Shown: piece by piece, positions 50,029 through 59,665 of the stretch
Layout of the letters: every line of letters starts with the position of its first letter
Position numbering within the stretch: the stretch's first letter is position 1
NCBI GenBank assembly: GCA_913057235.1
Contig: CAJXNI010000014.1
Span: forward strand, 20,427 to 84,426
Length of the DNA: 64,000 nucleotides
Direction of reading: 5' to 3'
DNA from: an uncultured Bacteroidota bacterium
Lineage (GTDB): Bacteria; Bacteroidota; Bacteroidia; Flavobacteriales; Schleiferiaceae
The notes under the pieces: model-generated
What the model saw: the letters and a program-made list of their open reading frames with translations, nothing else
What the model was told of the DNA's origin: nothing
The model's database searches: none
Program-made: the position numbers and the translations under genes

Positions 50029-50592
50029 ATGTCAAAAACATTAAAATTTATCCTAGCGGCTGTGGCCGTCCTAATCGTTTTGCTTTTTGTTGCCTTTAAA
50101 GTTATGCAGAGCAACACCAAAAAACACAGTCCTGAAGATACGGTATCGCTTAGTACGCCTCCTTTTGAAATTGAGGTTTTCTACAATCGTCCCTTTAAAA
50201 AAGGCCGAACCATTTTTGGCGAATTGGTGCCTTTTGGTGAAGTATGGCGCACAGGAGCCAATGAGGCCACCACCTTTGCTACTCAAACTGATTTGCAAAT
50301 TGGTCAGGAAAGATTGTCGGCTGGTAAATACACCTTGTGGACCATCCCGGGAGGCAGCGAGTGGCAAATTATCTTTAACGAGCAGATGTATCGCTGGGGG
50401 GTAAATCTAAGCGGTGAGGCCAGCCGAGATGGCACCTATGACGTGCTAACAACCTCAGTGCCGGTTGAAAAACTGGGCAGTACGGTTGAGCAGTTTACCA
50501 TCGCCCTTGAGGCTATTGACGCGCAAAGCGGTAAAATGATCTTAACCTGGGATAAAACTCGGGTAGTAGTTCCTTTTAAAAGTCTTAATTAA
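50029..50592 (+). CDS. DUF2911 family membrane-anchored protein
   Basis: 187 aa. One N-terminal helix (about 5-27) anchors a beta-rich extracytoplasmic domain with the DUF2911 strings FYNRPFKKGRTIFGELVPFGEVWRTGANEATTF, LSAGKYTLWTIPG and WQIIFNEQMYRWG. The family is common in Bacteroidota; its function is unknown. It appears to be a single-gene transcript. Confidence 0.9.
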   Translation: MSKTLKFILAAVAVLIVLLFVAFKVMQSNTKKHSPEDTVSLSTPPFEIEVFYNRPFKKGRTIFGELVPFGEVWRTGANEATTFATQTDLQIGQERLSAGKYTLWTIPGGSEWQIIFNEQMYRWGVNLSGEASRDGTYDVLTTSVPVEKLGSTVEQFTIALEAIDAQSGKMILTWDKTRVVVPFKSLN

Positions 50593-50663
50593 CAAGGCAC
50601 GTTTATACTTTAAAAAGCGTTGAGGTAGAACATTTGCCTAATTCAATTAGGTTAGCTTTTTAA

Positions 50664-51806
50664 ATGTTTAGCATGCGCTGCTTACTGCTTTTAGCTTTAT
50701 TTCCGTTTATGCTTTTCGCCCAAGAGGCTGAAGCCGATAGTGTTGTTTATTTTGAGGCCAATTTTAGTTTAGACTCCTACGCTCTTTCGGCCCAACAAAA
50801 AAAACGGGTAGACAGTCTTTTGGAGGTAGTGCCTTTCACCATTTTAAAAGAAGTTTACGTTTACGGGCATACCGATAGCCTGGCCGATGATGAATACAAC
50901 TTAGCCCTGTCTAAAAGGCGCGTGCAAAGCATACTATCGTACCTGGTGTACAAAGGTTTAGACCCCTTGAAGGTACGTACAGACTATTACGGAGAAAAGC
51001 GACCAAAGTATGCCAATAACCCCAAGGAGCGCTACAAGAACAGAAGGGTAGAGCTGCTTCTTTCTATTGATGTATCCTTAATACCCAAGCCCGAGCAGCG
51101 ATTAGTAGATAACGACTTCAAAAAAGGCGATAAAATTCGTTTACCCAACTTAAATTTCGTGGGTAACCAACCGGTACCGGTTTGGGAGAGTATGGCCGTT
51201 TTACAAGAGCTACTGCTGGTAATGCGTACCTACCCCGATTTAAAAATTGAGCTGCAAGGCCACGTTTGTTGTGGCAGTGATCAAGAGCTTTCTACCGAGC
51301 GCGCGCGCATGGTCTACTACTTTTTACGAAAGAATGACATTGATGCCAGCCGCCTCTCGTACAAGGGACTCAGCAATACCCAGCCTCTTTACAAAGAAGT
51401 AAATGCCCGCGCCAAAGCCTTAAATCGTAGGGTAGAGGTTATGGTAATCAGCAATAGTGGGCATCGGGTTAAACCCCATGAAAAAATTAACTTAGAGGTA
51501 GAGGCGCCCGTTTTAGACGTGAAGTTTGCCGAGGGCTCGTCTCGTTTAATCCCCAGCGGTGACTTTATGATTACCCTGGTTGCCGAAATGATGAAAGAGT
51601 CTGAAGGCCTTTTATACGAGTTTACCATTTACAACAACATTAACGATCGTGCGCTTACCAAGCAGCGGAGCATGGCCCTAACCAGGGCTTTGCGTAAGAA
51701 GGGAGTGCCTTATAAAATTTATACGGTCAATCAGCAAGAAGCTCCAGAATGGATGACCACCATGGCCAATGAAAACAGCATTATGCTTAAAATTAAAGCG
51801 CGGTGA
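50664..51806 (+). CDS. OmpA-like protein with two clear and one degenerate OmpA C-domain
   Basis: 380 aa. Signal peptide to about 20 (PFMLFAQ). First OmpA domain about 28-130 (VYVYGHTDSLADDEYNLALSKRRV, DYYGEKRP, YKNRRVEL). Second about 150-260 (IELQGHVCCGSDQELSTERARMV, YKGLSNTQPL, KALNRRVEVMV). A third, weaker copy about 280-378 (VKFAEGSSRLIP, LTKQRSMALTRALRKKG) has lost most peptidoglycan-binding positions. There is no barrel, so it may be a periplasmic peptidoglycan-binding protein. It is followed by the patatin-like gene. Confidence 0.87.
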   Translation: MFSMRCLLLLALFPFMLFAQEAEADSVVYFEANFSLDSYALSAQQKKRVDSLLEVVPFTILKEVYVYGHTDSLADDEYNLALSKRRVQSILSYLVYKGLDPLKVRTDYYGEKRPKYANNPKERYKNRRVELLLSIDVSLIPKPEQRLVDNDFKKGDKIRLPNLNFVGNQPVPVWESMAVLQELLLVMRTYPDLKIELQGHVCCGSDQELSTERARMVYYFLRKNDIDASRLSYKGLSNTQPLYKEVNARAKALNRRVEVMVISNSGHRVKPHEKINLEVEAPVLDVKFAEGSSRLIPSGDFMITLVAEMMKESEGLLYEFTIYNNINDRALTKQRSMALTRALRKKGVPYKIYTVNQQEAPEWMTTMANENSIMLKIKAR

Positions 51807-51867
51807 AAGTCGCTAGGGCCCATAAAAACCTGCTCAAGGCCAGAGCCTTTTATTTAAACCGGTGCTT

Positions 51868-54177
51868 ATGACGGTGCTTCTACGGTGGTTTTCAGATACG
51901 CTCTTTTTTCTGCGCACCTTTTTTCCAGTAAAACTTTTCTTTCTACAGCTCAGGCGCAGTCATCTCCTCATGCTTTTTTGGCTCATTCTCTTTGGCTTTA
52001 TCACAGGCTTCATTGGCTTTGACTATGGTTTTAGGTATCTATTTGTGAGTCCTGAGTACCAGGAGCAAGTAGGGCCAGTCAGTTACTTGCTGCTGGGTTT
52101 TACCATGGGCTTGTTCTTTATGGCTTACCATATTAATAGTTATATCTATTACAGCTACCGCTTTCCGTTTTTGGCGGCCGTTGACCGTCCGCTTTGGAAG
52201 TTTGGTGTGAATAATTCCATTATCCCGCTTACATTTTACTTAACCCTGGCTATCAGCATTTTAAAGTTTTCTATAAAAGATGGTTACCCCTTAACCAATA
52301 TTCTATTAAACCAAGCGGCTTTGTTTTTGGGAGCAACTTTAAGCATTGGCTTTACGGTGGGCTATTTTTTATCTACTATAAAAACGCTGGCCGAGAAAAA
52401 GGGAGATTCCCAGTCTGAACCTTCTGGGGTACGTACTTTACGGCACCTCATAAATATTGGCCGTAAACGAACCCAGGTAAGCCAACACCCTCAGGCTGTG
52501 AATTATTACCTCAAAAATTTTTACACACTTCGCTTAACGCGAAATACCCAGCACTACAGCAAAGAGGCTTTAAGTAAAACCATTGAACAGCATCATTTAA
52601 GTGCCACATTTTACTTCATACTGCTGTTACTAGTACTGCTAGGTTTAGGGTTTATTGGTTCCAACCCCTACTTTAGAATACCGGCCGGGGCTACCGTTTT
52701 TTTAATATTCTCTATTTACCTCATGATTATTGGCGCTATTTACGTGCGCTTAAAAACCTGGACGGTTACGGTTGGCGTACTGTTGCTGGTGGGCTTTCAT
52801 TTTCTAACCGCACAGCAATTTTTTACCCACATTAGCTACGCCTTTGGTATGGATTACCAAAGTGAACCGGCCCAATACAACTATCAAACTTTAGAGGCTT
52901 TAACAGCCGATAGCCTGGTGCGGCAAGATAAGCACGAGACCCTTAAACGACTAGAGGCCTGGCGTGCTAAATTCCCGGCTGATTCTTTGCCAAAATTGGT
53001 GGTGTACAACGTAAGTGGCGGAGGTTTACGCAGTACCTTATGGACAATGCTGGTTATGCAAAGGATTGACAGCCTTTTAGGTCCGGCATTTTACGATCAG
53101 GTGCATTTGATTACTGGCTCTTCGGGTGGAATGCTGGGAGCTGCTTACTACCGTGAATTGCAGTACCAAAAAACGAATCTTAATACCATTATTAGACCTA
53201 ACAATCCGTATTACAGTGAATTAGCATCTAAAGACCTTTTAAATGCAACTACCTTTTACTTGGCCGTTAATGATTTGCTCTTCCGCTTAAAGCGTGTGAA
53301 TTTGGCAGGGTGTAGGTACCCTCTTGATCGCGGCTACGCCTTCGACCAGCGTTGGTTAGAAAATACGCAAGGTTTGTTAGATTATCCGTTTACACGAAAC
53401 CAAAAGGCCGAGAGCGAGGCGCAAATACCCACCCTAATTTTAGCACCCACTATTATTGGTGATGGCCGAAAATTATTGATGAGTACGCAAGGTTTGAGTT
53501 ACCTTACCTACAATCAACCATTGCGTGGTTTGGGAAAGAGTCGCGAGTTTGATGGAGTAGAATACCAGCGTTTGTTTGCCGGGCAGGGAGCCGATAGCTT
53601 ACGTTTTGCCACCGCTTTGCGCTTAAGTGCTTCTTTTCCTTACATCACTCCGTTGGTAACCATGCCTTCTGAGCCGCCCATGCAACTGATTGACGCTGGG
53701 GTGCGTGATAATGAAGGTTTGGAACTGGCCTTACGCTATTTATATACTTTCAGGGATTGGATAGCGCAAAATACCTCTGGCGTGCATATTATACAGATTA
53801 AGGCCAATCGTGTAGATCAAATTCCCATTGAGTCTAAAATTCCCAGTAGACTAGAGAGTTTGGTGAGACCCATTAGTGGAGTGGTAAAGAGTTTTAGTAA
53901 CCTGCAGATTTACAACAAATCTTTATTAATGGACTGGAGTGGTGATCTACTGGGGTTCCCCCTAAAGCTCAGTCGTTTTTCATTAATGCGAGAGAAAGAA
54001 AACCTTTCCTTGAGCTGGCACCTTACCGAGCAGGAAAAGGAAGAAATTCACAAAGCTTTGAGCCGACCTGACAACTTGGAGGCTATGCAAAACTTAAAAG
54101 AAGAACTCAAAAAAAAGCCGGCCACCACTGAGCGTGATGCACCGGCTCTTCAACCAACCAAACAAAACTATGATTAA
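51868..54177 (+). CDS. Membrane-bound patatin-like phospholipase
   Basis: Predicted lipid acyl hydrolase. The N-terminal ~310 residues hold seven or eight hydrophobic segments. The patatin domain follows: oxyanion loop NVSGGGLRSTLW (about 386-397), nucleophile elbow TGSSGGM (Ser of GxSxG, about 420) and the catalytic Asp in IDAGVRDNEG. The last ~25 residues are basic and low in complexity. I chose ATG 51868 (MTVLLRWF) over GTG 51862. 770 aa; the membrane-anchored patatin layout is unusual, and the substrate is unknown. Confidence 0.85.
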   Translation: MTVLLRWFSDTLFFLRTFFPVKLFFLQLRRSHLLMLFWLILFGFITGFIGFDYGFRYLFVSPEYQEQVGPVSYLLLGFTMGLFFMAYHINSYIYYSYRFPFLAAVDRPLWKFGVNNSIIPLTFYLTLAISILKFSIKDGYPLTNILLNQAALFLGATLSIGFTVGYFLSTIKTLAEKKGDSQSEPSGVRTLRHLINIGRKRTQVSQHPQAVNYYLKNFYTLRLTRNTQHYSKEALSKTIEQHHLSATFYFILLLLVLLGLGFIGSNPYFRIPAGATVFLIFSIYLMIIGAIYVRLKTWTVTVGVLLLVGFHFLTAQQFFTHISYAFGMDYQSEPAQYNYQTLEALTADSLVRQDKHETLKRLEAWRAKFPADSLPKLVVYNVSGGGLRSTLWTMLVMQRIDSLLGPAFYDQVHLITGSSGGMLGAAYYRELQYQKTNLNTIIRPNNPYYSELASKDLLNATTFYLAVNDLLFRLKRVNLAGCRYPLDRGYAFDQRWLENTQGLLDYPFTRNQKAESEAQIPTLILAPTIIGDGRKLLMSTQGLSYLTYNQPLRGLGKSREFDGVEYQRLFAGQGADSLRFATALRLSASFPYITPLVTMPSEPPMQLIDAGVRDNEGLELALRYLYTFRDWIAQNTSGVHIIQIKANRVDQIPIESKIPSRLESLVRPISGVVKSFSNLQIYNKSLLMDWSGDLLGFPLKLSRFSLMREKENLSLSWHLTEQEKEEIHKALSRPDNLEAMQNLKEELKKKPATTERDAPALQPTKQNYD

Positions 54178-54355
54178 TGCTTTCGCACTATTTTCACTGT
54201 TAACGAAACAAGCTTGCAATTAGTGTAAAGCTTTTTCCGCTTTAATCTTTTTTTAACATTTTAAGCTTATCCATTAAACATCAAATTTCTTGCCAACAAT
54301 AAGCTTTCCACTGCCTTTCCTTTTAGACAAATAAATAACCAAAAAGTTGTCCGCT

Positions 54356-55327
54356 ATGCTTTTAAATGCCAAAAACCTCACATACGCCTACGGTGCTAAA
54401 AAGGTTTTAAACCGATTAAGTTTTCATCTAGAGGCCGGAGAGCGTATAGGTTTGGCCGGAGTGAGCGGCAGCGGAAAGTCAACACTGTTGAAGGTATTAG
54501 CGGGGGAGTTAGCGGTGCAGAAAGGGGAATTACGCTATAAAAACCAAGCTTTTGAAGTCCAGCGCAAGCATCTTGTACCCGGGCATGAGGAGATTAAGTT
54601 ACTTGGTCAGAACTTTGACTTATCACCTAATCTAACGGTAGATGAGAACATTACTAAAAGGGGGCGTCAACTGAGCACTTCCAGGCTGAAAAAGCATTTG
54701 GGTCGTAGCCACCGCATGCTGTCTCTTGGTTCTTTTAAAAACCAAAAGGCCAAGCTACTGTCTGGTGGGCAGAAACAACGGGCGGCTTTGGCCGCCACCT
54801 TGGCAGCCCGGCCTAACCTATTGCTTTTGGATGAGCCTTTTAATCAACTTGATTATTATCTAAAGCTTCAGGTGTTAGAATATCTCAATCAAGATTATCC
54901 TGAGCTTACCCGCATTATGGTCTCGCATGAGCCTACCGACTTACTGGCCTACAGCAGCCGCATAGTAATTCTTCAAGGCGGAAAAATTGTGCAGGATGCT
55001 TCGCCTTTTGAGGCCTATCACTTTCCGGTAAACGAGTATGCAGCGGCTTTAACAGGATTTTACAATGTGCTCAATCCGTTGCAACAGCAACTGCTAAAAA
55101 CGGAGGAAAAAATCATTCGTCCGCAACACCTAAAAGTACAGACTCAAGGCATCAGCGCCCAAGTGAAAGGAGTTCTGTTCAATGGTTTTACCACCCTTTT
55201 AAGTCTAAGCCTCAAGGGCGATGCGCCCGGAGAGCTATTGTATTTAAATGCAGGTAGTACCGACTACAGCGTAGGAGATATTTTGAGTATAGCGCTAAAA
55301 AAACCCTCCAAAAAGGAGGGCTTTTAA
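54356..55327 (+). CDS. ABC transporter ATP-binding protein
   Basis: Importer-type ATPase with all motifs: Walker A GVSGSGKST, Q-loop LLGQNFDLSPNLTV, signature LSGGQKQRAALAATLAARP, Walker B LLLLDEPF and H-loop IMVSHEP. A C-terminal ~90-residue segment (EEKIIRPQHLKVQTQGISAQVKGVLFNGFTTLLSLSLKGD) resembles the TOBE domain of PotA/FbpC-type ATPases for anions, metals or polyamines. No permease or binding-protein gene is adjacent. I chose ATG 54356; the upstream in-frame start is TTG. The 178 bp before it shows no gene. Confidence 0.9.
   Translation: MLLNAKNLTYAYGAKKVLNRLSFHLEAGERIGLAGVSGSGKSTLLKVLAGELAVQKGELRYKNQAFEVQRKHLVPGHEEIKLLGQNFDLSPNLTVDENITKRGRQLSTSRLKKHLGRSHRMLSLGSFKNQKAKLLSGGQKQRAALAATLAARPNLLLLDEPFNQLDYYLKLQVLEYLNQDYPELTRIMVSHEPTDLLAYSSRIVILQGGKIVQDASPFEAYHFPVNEYAAALTGFYNVLNPLQQQLLKTEEKIIRPQHLKVQTQGISAQVKGVLFNGFTTLLSLSLKGDAPGELLYLNAGSTDYSVGDILSIALKKPSKKEGF
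55300..55325 (+). terminator. Terminator embedded in the 3' end of the ABC ATPase gene
   Basis: CCCTCC (55304-55309) and GGAGGG (55315-55320) with a 5-A loop, then CTTTT. The hairpin encodes the last codons (KKPSKKEGF), so coding and termination signals overlap. It also faces the convergent rplT gene. Confidence 0.75.
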
Positions 55328-55348
55328 AAGATTAGAACCGTAGGTTAT

Positions 55349-55696
55349 TTACTTTTTTACTTTATCAACAACAGCCTTGAAGGCATCGGGGTGGTTCATG
55401 GCTAAATCGGCTAAAACTTTGCGATTTAGCTCAATTCCTGAACTTTTCACCGCGCCCATGAAGGCCGAGTACGACATCCCGTGAAGGCGTGCTCCTGCAT
55501 TGATACGTTGAATCCAAAGTGTACGGAAATTGCGCTTTTTGTTTTTACGGTCTCTGTACTGATATTGAAGACCTTTTTCAACGGCATTCTTAGCTACCGT
55601 CCAAACGTTTTTTCTACGACCAAAGTACCCTTTGGCCATTTTCATGATTTTTTTTCTGCGAGCTCTTGAAGCTACTGAACTTACTGATCTTGGCAT
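55349..55696 (-). CDS. rplT: 50S ribosomal protein L20
   Basis: Binds 23S rRNA early in large-subunit assembly. 115 aa, highly basic N-terminal helix ([30 protein letters not shown]). The signature [24 protein letters not shown] matches the family. Last gene of thrS-infC-rpmI-rplT. Confidence 0.98.
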   Translation of the reverse strand: MPRSVSSVASRARRKKIMKMAKGYFGRRKNVWTVAKNAVEKGLQYQYRDRKNKKRNFRTLWIQRINAGARLHGMSYSAFMGAVKSSGIELNRKVLADLAMNHPDAFKAVVDKVKK

Positions 55697-55785
55697 TTTA
55701 CTTTAATTTTTTATGCAAGGCGTTCTTTTTAAAAGACTCTTTGGGGCGCTTACACAGGGTTAATTAATAACTCGTTACTACTTGT

Positions 55786-55980
55786 TTAGATGCACAATTG
55801 CTTTTTAATATTGGGCTCATCACTCTTGTGCACAAGTGTTGAGTGGGTAAGGTTACGCTTCTGCTTGGTCTCCTTCTTGGTTAGAATGTGACTTTTAAAA
55901 GCGTGCTTTCTTTTAATTTTTCCAGAGCCGGTAAGCTTAAAACGCTTCTTGGCACTGGCCTTGGTTTTCATCTTTGGCAT
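55786..55980 (-). CDS. rpmI: 50S ribosomal protein L35
   Basis: 64 aa, basic. [35 protein letters not shown] is the family signature. It lies 26 nt downstream of infC and about 90 nt upstream of rplT, the usual order. Confidence 0.98.
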   Translation of the reverse strand: MPKMKTKASAKKRFKLTGSGKIKRKHAFKSHILTKKETKQKRNLTHSTLVHKSDEPNIKKQLCI

Positions 55981-56006
55981 TTTCCTCTATTTTGGGGTTC
56001 TAATCT

Positions 56007-56564
56007 CTATTTCTTAGGGGCCATCATCATAATCATGCGCTTACCTTCTAACTTAGGTAGGTTCTCTACCTTGGCTAAGTCTTCAAGATCCTGGGCCAGG
56101 CGCAATAATAAAATCTCCCCTTTATCTTTAAACACAATTGAACGACCTTTAAAAAATACGTAGGCTTTTAATTTTGCCCCTTCTTTTAGAAAGTTCTCGG
56201 CATGTTTGCGTTTAAACTCGTAATCGTGATCATCGGTATTAGGACCAAACCTAATTTCTTTTACAACCGTTTTTTGAGCCTTTTGGGCAATCTCTTTTTG
56301 CTTCTTCTTTTGGTCGTAAAGGAATTTCTTGTAGTCAATAATTTTACAAACCGGAGGGTCTGCTTTCTCTGCGATTAACACCAAGTCTAAACCTTCTTCT
56401 TCCGCCATTTTAAGGGCTTCCTTAATGGGGTAGATGCCTTGACCATCAACATGATCGCCCACCACGCGTACTTTTGGGGCGCTTATTTTCTCGTTGATTA
56501 AATGCTTATCTTCTTGGGGTTGACGTCTAGGTCCTCTGCGATGATGTGGTCTTCTGGCCAGAAT
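56007..56564 (-). CDS. infC: Translation initiation factor IF-3, AUU (or CUG) start
   Basis: Prevents premature 70S formation and checks start codon pairing. The body is typical: [59 protein letters not shown] and the C-domain ending [10 protein letters not shown]. The conserved INEKI block and the basic leader [15 protein letters not shown] lie upstream of the first GTG (56463-56465). An in-frame TAA lies 12 nt before ATT 56562-56564, and between them only ATT and the next codon CTG can serve as start. AUU-started infC is known from E. coli, where it allows IF-3 to repress its own synthesis. Confidence 0.93.
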   Translation of the reverse strand: MLARRPHHRRGPRRQPQEDKHLINEKISAPKVRVVGDHVDGQGIYPIKEALKMAEEEGLDLVLIAEKADPPVCKIIDYKKFLYDQKKKQKEIAQKAQKTVVKEIRFGPNTDDHDYEFKRKHAENFLKEGAKLKAYVFFKGRSIVFKDKGEILLLRLAQDLEDLAKVENLPKLEGKRMIMMMAPKK

Positions 56565-56588
56565 TCTATTTTTTAATTAAACTTTATT

Positions 56589-58526
56589 TTAGTTAAAAGC
56601 AGCTATTTGCTGATCTATTTTTTGTTGTACTTGTTTTGCAAACTCTTCTAAAGGAATACTCCCTTTATCCTCGCCTCCGTGCAAACGCACTGAAACCGAG
56701 TTTGTTTCTTGTTCTTTTTCACCAACAATAAGCATGTAGGGCACCTTAGAAACTTCTGCGTCTCTTATTTTACGCCCTGTTTTCTCAGCCCTATTGTCAA
56801 TAAAGGCGCGAAGGTCGTAATTTTTAAGTAAATCAGAAACTTTATGGGCGTATTGCATATATTTTTCAGAGATGGGCAAAATGGCTATTTGTTTGGGCGT
56901 TAACCAGGTAGGGAAGTTACCTGCACAATGCTCCAACAGCACGGCCACAAAACGTTCCATGCTGCCAAAAGGCGCGCGGTGAATCATTACCGGGCGGTGC
57001 TTTTCATTATCGGCCCCGGTGTACTCCAATTCAAAGCGTTCGGGTAAGTTGTAATCTACCTGAATGGTACCCAATTGCCACTGGCGCCCTAAGGCGTCTT
57101 TGACCATAAAATCCAGTTTGGGCCCGTAGAAAGCGGCTTCGCCATATTCTACCTTGTAGTTTAAGTCCTTTTCAGCTACCGCCTCTTTAATGGCAGACTC
57201 CGCTTTTTCCCAATTTTCATCACTGCCAATGTACTTACTGTGATCTTCTTTATCGCGTAAGCTTACCTGTGCCGTGTATTCTTGAAAGTCAAGTGTTTTA
57301 AAGATATACAGTACCAGGTCAATTACTTTTTTGAACTCGTCTTTGAGCTGGTCTGGTGTGCAGAACAAATGTGCATCATCTTGTGTAAAACCACGCACCC
57401 GCGTTAAACCGTGCAACTCTCCACTTTGCTCATAACGGTACACGGTGCCAAACTCGGCAAAGCGAATGGGTAAGTCACGGTAGGAGCGTGGTTCACTCTT
57501 ATATAGCTCGCAGTGATGCGGGCAGTTCATGGGTTTTAGCAAGTACTCTTCTCCCTCTTCGGGTGTGTTTATAGGCTGAAAGCTGTCTTTGCCGTATTTG
57601 GCATAGTGCCCGCTGGTTTCGTAGAGTTTTTTGTTACCAATATGCGGAGTAATTACCGGCTCATAGCCCGCTGCTTTTTGCGCTTTTTTCAAAAACTGCT
57701 CCAGGCGTTCGCGTAGCTCGGCCCCTTTTGGGAGCCACATGGGTAAACCCTGACCTACTTTTTGTGAAAAAGTAAAAAGCCCTAATTCTTTACCTAGTTT
57801 ACGGTGATCTCTTTGCTTGGCTTGTTCTAAAAGTTCTAAATACTCGGTAAGCATAGAAGCTTTGGGGAAGGAAATCCCGTACAAGCGCGTGAGCTGCGGA
57901 TTATTCTCATCGCCACGCCAGTAAGCCCCGGCTGCGCTCATAATTTTAACCGCCTTAATCAATCCGGTGTGGGGTAGGTGACCGCCCCGGCATAGGTCGG
58001 TAAACTCAGCATGATCGCAAAAGGTGATTTCACCGTCTTGAAGATTTTCTATGAGCTCTGTTTTATAAGGATTGTCTTGGTAAAAATCCAAAGCGGCTTG
58101 CTTAGAAACCTCACGCATCTCAAAAGCCGATTTGGCTCGCGCGTTTTCCAGCATTTTTTTCTCAATCTTGGGGAAGTCGCCTTCGCCTAAATTGTGGCCG
58201 TTTAAATCAATATCGTAGTAAAAGCCATTTTCAATGGCCGGTCCTATCGTCAATTTGATACCTGGGTAAAGTTGCTCCAGTGTTTGGGCCATTAGGTGAG
58301 CCGATGAGTGCCAAAAAGCTTTCTTGCCTTCAGGGCTGTCCCAGGTGTGCAAAGTCAGGGCTCCATCGCCCGGCAGAGGCTCCGTTATTTCAACGGTTTG
58401 CTCATTAAAGGTGGCTGATAACACATTGCGCGCCAAACCATGGCTAATGCTTTTAGCCACGTCAAGCGCGGAGGTTCCCTCGTCAAATTCTTTTACAGAG
58501 CCGTCAGGCAAAGTGATCTTAAGCAT
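56589..58526 (-). CDS. thrS: Threonyl-tRNA synthetase
   Basis: Charges tRNA-Thr and edits mis-serylated tRNA. 645 aa with TGS domain (about 1-61), editing domain ([28 protein letters not shown]), class II catalytic core ([55 protein letters not shown]) and anticodon domain ([22 protein letters not shown]). First gene of the translation cluster. Confidence 0.98.
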   Translation of the reverse strand: MLKITLPDGSVKEFDEGTSALDVAKSISHGLARNVLSATFNEQTVEITEPLPGDGALTLHTWDSPEGKKAFWHSSAHLMAQTLEQLYPGIKLTIGPAIENGFYYDIDLNGHNLGEGDFPKIEKKMLENARAKSAFEMREVSKQAALDFYQDNPYKTELIENLQDGEITFCDHAEFTDLCRGGHLPHTGLIKAVKIMSAAGAYWRGDENNPQLTRLYGISFPKASMLTEYLELLEQAKQRDHRKLGKELGLFTFSQKVGQGLPMWLPKGAELRERLEQFLKKAQKAAGYEPVITPHIGNKKLYETSGHYAKYGKDSFQPINTPEEGEEYLLKPMNCPHHCELYKSEPRSYRDLPIRFAEFGTVYRYEQSGELHGLTRVRGFTQDDAHLFCTPDQLKDEFKKVIDLVLYIFKTLDFQEYTAQVSLRDKEDHSKYIGSDENWEKAESAIKEAVAEKDLNYKVEYGEAAFYGPKLDFMVKDALGRQWQLGTIQVDYNLPERFELEYTGADNEKHRPVMIHRAPFGSMERFVAVLLEHCAGNFPTWLTPKQIAILPISEKYMQYAHKVSDLLKNYDLRAFIDNRAEKTGRKIRDAEVSKVPYMLIVGEKEQETNSVSVRLHGGEDKGSIPLEEFAKQVQQKIDQQIAAFN

Positions 58527-58552
58527 GCTTTGCAGTTGTGAAAATTGGGGCG

Positions 58553-58560
58553 CAAAGATA
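58553..58560 (-). promoter_or_regulatory. Putative -7 box of the thrS cluster
   Basis: TATCTTTG on the minus strand, exact TAnnTTTG, 26 nt before the thrS ATG. No TTG -33 stands out. Confidence 0.45.
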
Positions 58561-58610
58561 GAAAAGGCGCTGAAGTGAGTGGCCCCTCAAGCAGGCGTTT
58601 TTGCCAAGGC

Positions 58611-59036
58611 TTAGTTGTAGGCTGCGTAACGTTTTTTGGTTTCCGCCACCGAAGCCCTGATTAGCTCGCGCAGCACCTCCTCATTAATATCAGCAAGTTT
58701 ATTTACGTACAAGCAGCCCTTACCGGTTTTGTGCTTGCCTAGGCGCTGGAGAATTTCATCAAATTTTGAAAATCCGGCCATCAGGTAGAGTGAAAACTTG
58801 GTTTTACGGGGTGAAAAGCCGCTCAGCATCCAATCGCCTGAGCGACCACTTTCATACACGTACTTATATTTTCCAAAACCAATGATACTGCCGCCCCACA
58901 TCACGGGAGGTTCGCCCACTTCCTCTTCAAATATTTCCAGCAACCTAAAGCTATCGGCTTCTTTGGCAGGATGGTTTAATGCTTTAATAAAATCTTTTAC
59001 CGAGGCTGGGTTGGGGCGTGTTTTGGCTTCTGACAT
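58611..59036 (-). CDS. DUF1801 family protein
   Basis: Small soluble protein (141 aa from ATG 59036, MSEAKTRPNP). Family strings are clear: FIKALNHPAKEADSFRLLEIFEEEVGEPPVMWGGSIIGFGKYKYVY, SGRSGDWMLSGFSPRKTKFSLYLMAGF and GKGCLYVNKLADI. Function is not established for the family. The open frame extends 17 codons further upstream, but those residues are not conserved-looking and they contain the putative promoter box. Confidence 0.85.
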   Translation of the reverse strand: MSEAKTRPNPASVKDFIKALNHPAKEADSFRLLEIFEEEVGEPPVMWGGSIIGFGKYKYVYESGRSGDWMLSGFSPRKTKFSLYLMAGFSKFDEILQRLGKHKTGKGCLYVNKLADINEEVLRELIRASVAETKKRYAAYN

Positions 59037-59056
59037 GGGTACTGTTTTAACGAAGG

Positions 59057-59064
59057 CAAAAGTA
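59057..59064 (-). promoter_or_regulatory. Putative -7 box of the DUF1801 gene
   Basis: TACTTTTG on the minus strand, 20 nt before ATG 59034-59036. It supports the shorter start. Confidence 0.4.
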
Positions 59065-59131
59065 AAAAACCCCTTGTAGCTCACCATTGGCTTTGAGTTA
59101 ATACTTTAGCCCCTCAAAGTAGATTGCGAGT

Positions 59132-59560
59132 ATGACCAAAGAAGAAATGCTGGCGGCCTTTAACGCCAATAGTAAAAACACCCTGATGGAAACATTAGGC
59201 ATCCAGTACATTGATGTAGATGCCGAGCAAGGCTGGCTAAAGGTGAGCATGCCGGTGGGCCCTAAAGTGCATCAGCCTATGGGGCTTTTACACGGTGGGG
59301 CTAGCGCTGCGCTTGCCGAAAGTGTGGGCAGTGCCAGTAGTGTTCTTTTTATAGATCCTAAAAAATTTGCCGTACTGGGTATTGAGCTGAGCTGCAATCA
59401 CATTCGCTCTAAAAAAGAAGGCATGATTTACGGGGTGGCCCGCATTATTCACAAAGGGCGTAGTACCCACCTCTGGGAAATTCGCATTGAAGATGAAGAA
59501 GGTAAGCTCATTTCCCACTGTAAGCTTACCAATATGATTGTGCCCTTAAAAAAGGATTAG
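59132..59560 (+). CDS. menI: Hotdog-fold thioesterase, probable DHNA-CoA thioesterase (MenI-like)
   Basis: 142 aa, PaaI/YdiI-type hotdog. The active-site segment HGGASAALAESVGSASS corresponds to HGGASxxLAES of E. coli YdiI, whose Glu is catalytic. It starts a run with isochorismate synthase and MenD, so hydrolysis of 1,4-dihydroxy-2-naphthoyl-CoA in menaquinone synthesis is the most likely role. A general PaaI-type thioesterase is the alternative. Confidence 0.82.
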   Translation: MTKEEMLAAFNANSKNTLMETLGIQYIDVDAEQGWLKVSMPVGPKVHQPMGLLHGGASAALAESVGSASSVLFIDPKKFAVLGIELSCNHIRSKKEGMIYGVARIIHKGRSTHLWEIRIEDEEGKLISHCKLTNMIVPLKKD

Positions 59561-59665
59561 ATAGTTTGCAGAGGCTTAACACCACCATATTTCGAACCAC
59601 GCACTTTTACCTGGGTTCTATTGGAGTTATGGTAGGTTTCCAACATTTGATTCTCTGAGTAAATC

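Noticed and set aside
54178..54355. Possible regulatory RNA or gene in the gap before the ABC ATPase
   Set aside because: AT-rich sequence without a stable hairpin, open frame or clear promoter that I could support.
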